Below are positions 59,689 through 64,000 of a stretch of 64,000 bases of DNA, piece by piece. Under the pieces are notes generated by a model, which did no database searches, was not told where the DNA came from, and saw only the letters and a list, made by a program, of their open reading frames with translations. Made by a program: the position numbers and the translations under genes. This stretch comes from Bradyrhizobium sp. Ce-3 (GTDB taxonomy: Bacteria; Pseudomonadota; Alphaproteobacteria; Rhizobiales; Xanthobacteraceae): assembly GCF_022835695.1 (NCBI RefSeq), contig NZ_BQUV01000008.1, positions 1 through 64,000 of the forward strand, written 5' to 3'. Each line of letters opens with the position of its first letter. Within the stretch, counting starts at the first letter, position 1.

Positions 59689-60834
59689 ATGGACCTCACC
59701 CTCAGCGACGAGCAGCGCCTGCTGCGCGACAGTGCCGACCGCTTCGTGGCGGAGACCTTCAACGCCGATCATCGCAAAAAGGCGGCGAGCGACCCGCTGG
59801 GCTATTCGCCTGCGATCTGGAAGCAGTTCGCCGAGCTCGGCTGGCTGGCGCTGCCGATCGCCGAAGCCCATGGCGGACTCGGCGGCGGCGCCATCGAGAT
59901 CGGGCTGTTGATGGAAGCATTCGGCCGCGGACTGGTGTCCGAGCCGTTCCTCTCCACCGTCGTGATCGGCGCCGCGCTGGTCGCCGAATGCGGCACCGAG
60001 GCGCAGCAGCAGGCGATCCTGCCCAGGATTGCCGAGGGCGCGCTCACGCTGGCGTTTGCGCATTCGGAGCGCGCCGCGCGCTTCGACCTCGGCCACGTCG
60101 ACACGACCGCGACCAAGACCGCCGACGGCTGGCGGCTGAACGGCAGCAAGATCGCGGTGCTCGACGGCGCCGCCGCCAGGCAGATCATCGTCTCCGCCCG
60201 CGTTACCAACGCCAACGGCGCATCCGGCAAGCTTGGCCTGTTCCTGGCGCCGAAAGGGACGCCAGGCATTACCACGCGCGACTATGCGCGGCTCGGTGGC
60301 GGGCGCGGCTGTAATCTCGACCTGAAGGATGTGCAATTGCCCGCCGACGCGCGGCTCGGCGACGGCCAGGATGCGCTTGCCGCGATCGAAATCGTGATCG
60401 ACCGCGCGATGGCCGCGCTCGGTGCGGAAGCGGTCGGCATCATGCAAACGCTGCTCGACACCACGCTCGAATACACCAAGATTCGAAAGCAGTTCGGGCG
60501 GCCGCTATCGGCCAACCAGGTGATCCGCCACCGCCTCGCCGACGTCGCAATGCAGGTCGACGAGGCGCGCTCGATGGCCTTGCGCGCGGCGCTGATGGCC
60601 AATGCCGAACCCGTGGCTCGCGGACGCGCCGCCTCCGGCGCCAAGGCCAAGATCGGCAAATGCGCGCGCTTCGTCGCCGAACAGGCTGTGCAGCTGCACG
60701 GCGCGATGGGCGTCACCGAGGAGCTCGACATCGGCGCCTATTTCAAGCGCCTGCTCGCCTTCGACACGCTGTTCGGCGGCAGCGCCCATCATTATCGCCG
60801 CCACGCCGCGCTGAGCGGCCGCGTCCAAGCTTAG
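59689..60834 (+). CDS. Acyl-CoA dehydrogenase, small subunit of a heteromeric pair
   Basis: 381 aa. It has an acyl-CoA dehydrogenase fold (SDEQRLLRDSADRFV, LPIAEAHGGLGGGAIEIG, QFGRPLSANQVIRHRL). The catalytic-loop position reads FGGSAHHYRRH and lacks the usual EGT. Together with the following gene it fits the two-subunit dehydrogenases (pimeloyl-CoA PimC/PimD type or steroid-side-chain ChsE1/E2 type), in which only one subunit keeps a working flavin site. Spacing to the next gene is 14 bases. Confidence 0.88.
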   Translation: MDLTLSDEQRLLRDSADRFVAETFNADHRKKAASDPLGYSPAIWKQFAELGWLALPIAEAHGGLGGGAIEIGLLMEAFGRGLVSEPFLSTVVIGAALVAECGTEAQQQAILPRIAEGALTLAFAHSERAARFDLGHVDTTATKTADGWRLNGSKIAVLDGAAARQIIVSARVTNANGASGKLGLFLAPKGTPGITTRDYARLGGGRGCNLDLKDVQLPADARLGDGQDALAAIEIVIDRAMAALGAEAVGIMQTLLDTTLEYTKIRKQFGRPLSANQVIRHRLADVAMQVDEARSMALRAALMANAEPVARGRAASGAKAKIGKCARFVAEQAVQLHGAMGVTEELDIGAYFKRLLAFDTLFGGSAHHYRRHAALSGRVQA

Positions 60835-60848
60835 ACGGAGAGCGCACC

Positions 60849-62045
60849 ATGGATCTCACCTTCAGTGCCGAGGAACGCGCCTTCGAGCAGGAAGTCCGCG
60901 ACTATATCACCGAGAGTTTGACGCCGGAGATGAAGCGCGCCACCGCGCTGACGCCGTCGGTGTTCTCCGACCCCGATATCGGCATGGCCTGGCAGCGCGC
61001 GCTGCACAAGAAGGGCTGGGGTGCGCCGGGTTGGCCGGTCGAGCATGGCGGGCCGGACTGGACGCCGGCACAGCGCTGGATCTTCGAGGCCGAATGCGCC
61101 CGCGCCGGCGTGCCCAACGTCAACGTGATGGGCGTGAAGATGGTCGGCCCCGTCATCATCGGCTTCGGCTCGCCGGAGCAGCAGAACTTTTACCTCCCGC
61201 GGATCCTCTCGGGTGAAGACTATTGGTGCCAGGGCTATTCCGAGCCGGGCTCGGGCTCCGACCTGTCGTCACTGAAGACCCGCGCGGTGCGCGACGGCGA
61301 CGACTACGTCATCAACGGCACCAAGATCTGGACCACGCACGCCCATCACGCCAACCGCATGTTCGCGCTGGTGCGCACCAGCGACGGCGAACGCCAGCAG
61401 GACGGCATCAGCTTTATTCTCATCGACATGAAGACGCCTGGCATCACCACGCGCCCGATCCTGACCATCGGCGGCGATCACGAGGTCAACCAGGTGTTCT
61501 TCGACGACGTCCGCGTGCCCGTCGCCAATCGGGTCGGCGAGGAAGGCAAGGGCTGGACCTACGGCAAGTATCTGCTGGAGTTCGAGCGCGGCTCCGGCAT
61601 CGCATCCGCCAAGCTGCGCGAGGCGCTGAAGACGATCACCGATCTAGCAGGCTCGGAGGTCACCGGCCGCGCCATCGAGGACCCCGACATCGCGATCCGG
61701 ATGTCGGAAGTCGAGGTCGATATCGATGCGCTGGAGATGACCGAGCTGCGGGTGCTGTCGGCACTGCAGACCGGGCAGAATCCCGGCGCGGTGTCGTCGC
61801 TGATCAAGCTGCGGGTCAGCGAGATCCGCCAGGCCGTGACGCGGCTCGGCGTCGACGTGATCGGCCAGGACGGGCTTGCGGTCGAGCCGGCGCGGCCGTT
61901 CTACCGGCTCAACCACGAGCCGGCGATCCCGGAAGAACTGCTGCCGGTGGTGCCGGAATATCTCAACGGGCGGGCGTACACGATCTTCGGCGGATCGTCG
62001 GAAATCCAGCGCGACATCATCGCGAAGATGGTGCTGGGGTTGTAG
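60849..62045 (+). CDS. Acyl-CoA dehydrogenase, large subunit of a heteromeric pair
   Basis: 398 aa. YSEPGSGSDLSSLKTRAVRD and GTKIWTTHAHHANRMFALV are the flavin and substrate regions, and GRAYTIFGGSSEIQRDIIAK is the C-terminal loop, with G in place of the usual catalytic Glu. This is usual for the PimC-like large subunits, where the base is elsewhere. The PimC-PimD pairs act on dicarboxylic or branched chains. The likely pathway is breakdown of a side chain or dicarboxylate together with the enoyl-CoA hydratase. Confidence 0.9.
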   Translation: MDLTFSAEERAFEQEVRDYITESLTPEMKRATALTPSVFSDPDIGMAWQRALHKKGWGAPGWPVEHGGPDWTPAQRWIFEAECARAGVPNVNVMGVKMVGPVIIGFGSPEQQNFYLPRILSGEDYWCQGYSEPGSGSDLSSLKTRAVRDGDDYVINGTKIWTTHAHHANRMFALVRTSDGERQQDGISFILIDMKTPGITTRPILTIGGDHEVNQVFFDDVRVPVANRVGEEGKGWTYGKYLLEFERGSGIASAKLREALKTITDLAGSEVTGRAIEDPDIAIRMSEVEVDIDALEMTELRVLSALQTGQNPGAVSSLIKLRVSEIRQAVTRLGVDVIGQDGLAVEPARPFYRLNHEPAIPEELLPVVPEYLNGRAYTIFGGSSEIQRDIIAKMVLGL

Positions 62046-62057
62046 CTTCTCTCTCCT

Positions 62058-62159
62058 CGTCATTCCGGGGCATCGCGAAGCGATGAGCCCGGGATCCATC
62101 AAGCCCATGTTCTGTGGCGCGATGGATCCCGGGCTCGCGCTGCGCGCCGCGGAATGACG
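62058..62159. repeat. Long inverted repeat (CGTCATTCCGGGG family)
   Basis: CGTCATTCCG at 62058 and CGGAATGACG at 62150-62159 are the outer arms, with inner arms AGCCCGGGATCCATC / GATGGATCCCGGGCT. A loop of about 20 bases lies in the centre. Placed between convergent genes. Confidence 0.9.
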
Positions 62160-62180
62160 TGGTGAGAGAGTGCGCGCGGC

Positions 62181-64000
62181 CTAAGCCGCCCCGAACTTCG
62201 CGTCCCTGATCGCCTGCCAGATCTTGACCGGCGTCAGCGGCGTGTTGAGCTGGGTGATCCCGACCTCGCTCAAGGCATCCATGACGCCGTTGGTGATGCA
62301 GGGCGGGCCGCCGATCGCGCCGGACTCGCCGCAGCCCTTGGCGCCTAGCGGATTGGTCTTGCAGGGCGCGGAGGGATCGAGCGTCACCGACAGCGGCGGA
62401 ATGTCCGAGGCGCGTGGGATACAATAGTCCTGATAGCTCGCGGTCAGCAGCTGGCCTTCCTCGCTGTAGGCGACACCTTCGTACAGCGCCTGGCCGATGC
62501 CCTGGACGACGCCGCCATGCACCTGCCCCGTCACCAGCATCGGATTGACGGCGACGCCGACGTCGTCGACGGTGGTGTAACGCACCACCCGCGTCACGCC
62601 GGTCTCGGGATCGATCTCGACCTCGCAGATGTGGGTGCCGTTCGGCCAGCTCGGCCCGTCGACATTGCCCTCGCTCTCGACCGAGAGTTTTGCACTCTTC
62701 TCCTTGGCCGCGATCTCGAACAGGCTGATGCGTCTGTCGGTGCCGACCACGGTGAGGAAGCCGTCGCGATACTCGATATCCTCGGCGGAGGCTTCCAGCA
62801 GATTGGAAGCCTTGTCGCGCGCCTTGTTGATCATGTCGTTGGCGGAGACCGCAACCGCGGTGCCGCCGACGAACAGCGAGCGCGAGCCGACGCTGCCGAA
62901 GCCAGTGGCAAGATCGGTGTCGCCCTGGATGACGTCGATCTTGTCCAGGGCAATGCCGAGCGTATCCGATATCATCTGGGTGTAGGTGGTGGCGAGGCCC
63001 TGGCCCATCGCCATGGTGCCGGACCACAGGACCACGCGGCCCTCGGCAGTCGCGTGCAGCGAGACGTTCTCGGTGTGAGCGCGACCGCCGGTCCATTCGA
63101 TGTAGCTGGTCAGGCCGCGGCCGTAGAGCAGGCCCTTCTTCTTCGCTGCCTTCTTGCGCGCGGCGAAGCCGTTCCAGTCGGCGAGATCCGAGGCGCGCTC
63201 CAGCATGTGCGCGAAGGCGCCGGAATCGTACACCTGCCCGACCGCGTTGGTGTAGGGCAGCTGCGCCGGCTTGATGTAGTTGACCTTGCGGATGGTGCGC
63301 GGGTCCATGCCGATCTGGCGCGCGGCGGCATCGAACAGCCGCTCGACGATGAACACCGCCTCCGGCCTGCCAGCGCCGCGATAGGCGCCGACCGGCGCGG
63401 TGTTGGTCATGACAGACTTCACCTCGAAATGCACCAGCGGCAGATCGTAGACGCCGGTCTGCACGAACGGGCCGAGCACCAGCGGGATGATGTTGGCGGT
63501 ACCCGACGAGTAAGCGCCGGTGCCGCCGAGCGAGCGCACCCGGTAGGCCAGCACGCGGCCCTTGGCGTCGAGCGCGAACTCGCCGGTCGAGGTCAGGTCG
63601 CGACCGTGGGTGCCGCCGACGAATTCGTCGGTGCGGTCACCGCGCCAACGGACCTTCTCGTTCAGCTTGGTCGCGGCGTAAGCGACGATGCCGTCTTCCG
63701 GATAGAGGCTGGTCTTCTGGCCGAAGCCGCCGCCGATATCGCCGACCAGCACGCGCACGCTGTCCTTTGGCCGCTTCAGGATCGATTCCGCCAGCAGATC
63801 GCGGGTCGAACCCGGGGTCTGCGACTGCACGTGGAGAATCAGCCGGCCGGTCTTCTTCTCAATCTCGGCAATGGTCGAGCGCGGCTCCATCGCCGACGGC
63901 ACCAGGCGCTGGCTCACCAGGTCGAGCGAAACCTTGTGCGCGGCACTGGCGAAGGCTTCCTCGACCTTGGCGGCGTCGCCGTAGCTCATCGCGGCCACGA
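62181..64000 (-). CDS. Form-II CoxL-like molybdenum hydroxylase large subunit (5' end beyond window)
   Basis: At least 605 residues; the family is about 780-810 residues long, so about 170-200 N-terminal residues are beyond the right edge. The region carries VGDIGGGFGQKTSLYP, the form-II signature GAYRGAGRPEAVF, TMAMGQGLATTYTQM and the catalytic Glu stretch LGAKGCGESGAIGG. True CO dehydrogenase (form I) has AYxCSFR here, so CO oxidation is unlikely. Form-II enzymes oxidise varied heterocycles or aldehydes. The FAD and 2Fe-2S subunits would be expected outside the window. Confidence 0.9.
   Translation of the reverse strand, partial: VAAMSYGDAAKVEEAFASAAHKVSLDLVSQRLVPSAMEPRSTIAEIEKKTGRLILHVQSQTPGSTRDLLAESILKRPKDSVRVLVGDIGGGFGQKTSLYPEDGIVAYAATKLNEKVRWRGDRTDEFVGGTHGRDLTSTGEFALDAKGRVLAYRVRSLGGTGAYSSGTANIIPLVLGPFVQTGVYDLPLVHFEVKSVMTNTAPVGAYRGAGRPEAVFIVERLFDAAARQIGMDPRTIRKVNYIKPAQLPYTNAVGQVYDSGAFAHMLERASDLADWNGFAARKKAAKKKGLLYGRGLTSYIEWTGGRAHTENVSLHATAEGRVVLWSGTMAMGQGLATTYTQMISDTLGIALDKIDVIQGDTDLATGFGSVGSRSLFVGGTAVAVSANDMINKARDKASNLLEASAEDIEYRDGFLTVVGTDRRISLFEIAAKEKSAKLSVESEGNVDGPSWPNGTHICEVEIDPETGVTRVVRYTTVDDVGVAVNPMLVTGQVHGGVVQGIGQALYEGVAYSEEGQLLTASYQDYCIPRASDIPPLSVTLDPSAPCKTNPLGAKGCGESGAIGGPPCITNGVMDALSEVGITQLNTPLTPVKIWQAIRDAKFGAA

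Noticed and set aside
62181-64000. Aerobic carbon monoxide dehydrogenase large subunit
   Set aside because: The active-site loop reads GAYRGAGR (form II), not the AYxCSFR type of true CO dehydrogenase.

Overview
The window is a GC-rich chromosomal segment from an alphaproteobacterium, most likely Bradyrhizobium or a close relative. I infer this from gene content rather than from a search. The evidence is a PutA of the short form (about 1000 residues) with a divergent Lrp-type regulator, a subclass B3 beta-lactamase very like BJP-1 of Bradyrhizobium, tandem CYP153 P450 genes, many acyl-CoA/CaiB-BaiF cassettes, and several intergenic palindrome families typical of that group. I see no rRNA, tRNA, CRISPR array, phage or transposase gene.

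Layout. 1-6.4 kb: the 5' part of a secreted glycine-rich repeat protein cut by the left edge, an orphan amino-acid-type ABC binding protein, an M48 protease next to a YjgN-type membrane protein, and a small Rap1a/Tai-like secreted protein. 6.5-9.2 kb: two adjacent CYP153-type P450 genes (alkane/fatty acid terminal hydroxylase family). 9.2-14.7 kb: a lipoprotein, a TPR-methyltransferase fusion, a frameshifted remnant of a P450 haem-binding region, and a 737-residue orphan protein of lower GC with a helical, hydrophobic centre. This is the most foreign-looking stretch. 14.7-18.4 kb: a MarR regulator with a four-cysteine tail, divergent from an epoxide-hydrolase-like enzyme across two palindromic operators, followed by a PEP mutase/isocitrate lyase superfamily enzyme and a split TPP enzyme. 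18.4-22.6 kb: LysR regulator divergent from an acyl-CoA dehydrogenase, CoA-transferase and HTD2-type hydratase cassette. 22.7-27.5 kb: hisC, two metallo-beta-lactamase-fold enzymes (one BJP-1-like), a VOC/HxlR divergent pair with a perfect palindrome, and a tautomerase. 27.9-33.9 kb: benzoylformate decarboxylase, an HpaB-family flavoprotein divergent from TetR, an SDR and a HlyIII-family protein.

34-46 kb: the ycjX-ycjF pair, a GT39-type glycosyltransferase, a membrane/ferredoxin/adenylate cyclase fusion, sorAB (sulfite dehydrogenase), cspA, and a large secreted TPR protein. 46-51 kb: putR-putA and another CoA-transferase. 51-58.7 kb: small membrane and secreted proteins, a stand-alone cyclic-nucleotide-binding protein overlapping an MBL hydrolase gene, a GST, and the lemA-ygcG-TPM operon. 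58.8-62 kb: an enoyl-CoA hydratase with a two-gene acyl-CoA dehydrogenase. The right edge cuts a form-II CoxL-like molybdenum hydroxylase.

The common theme is catabolism of varied organic acids and hydrophobic compounds through CoA thioesters. Small enzyme cassettes each sit beside a divergent regulator, and the gaps between them are filled by repeated palindromes.
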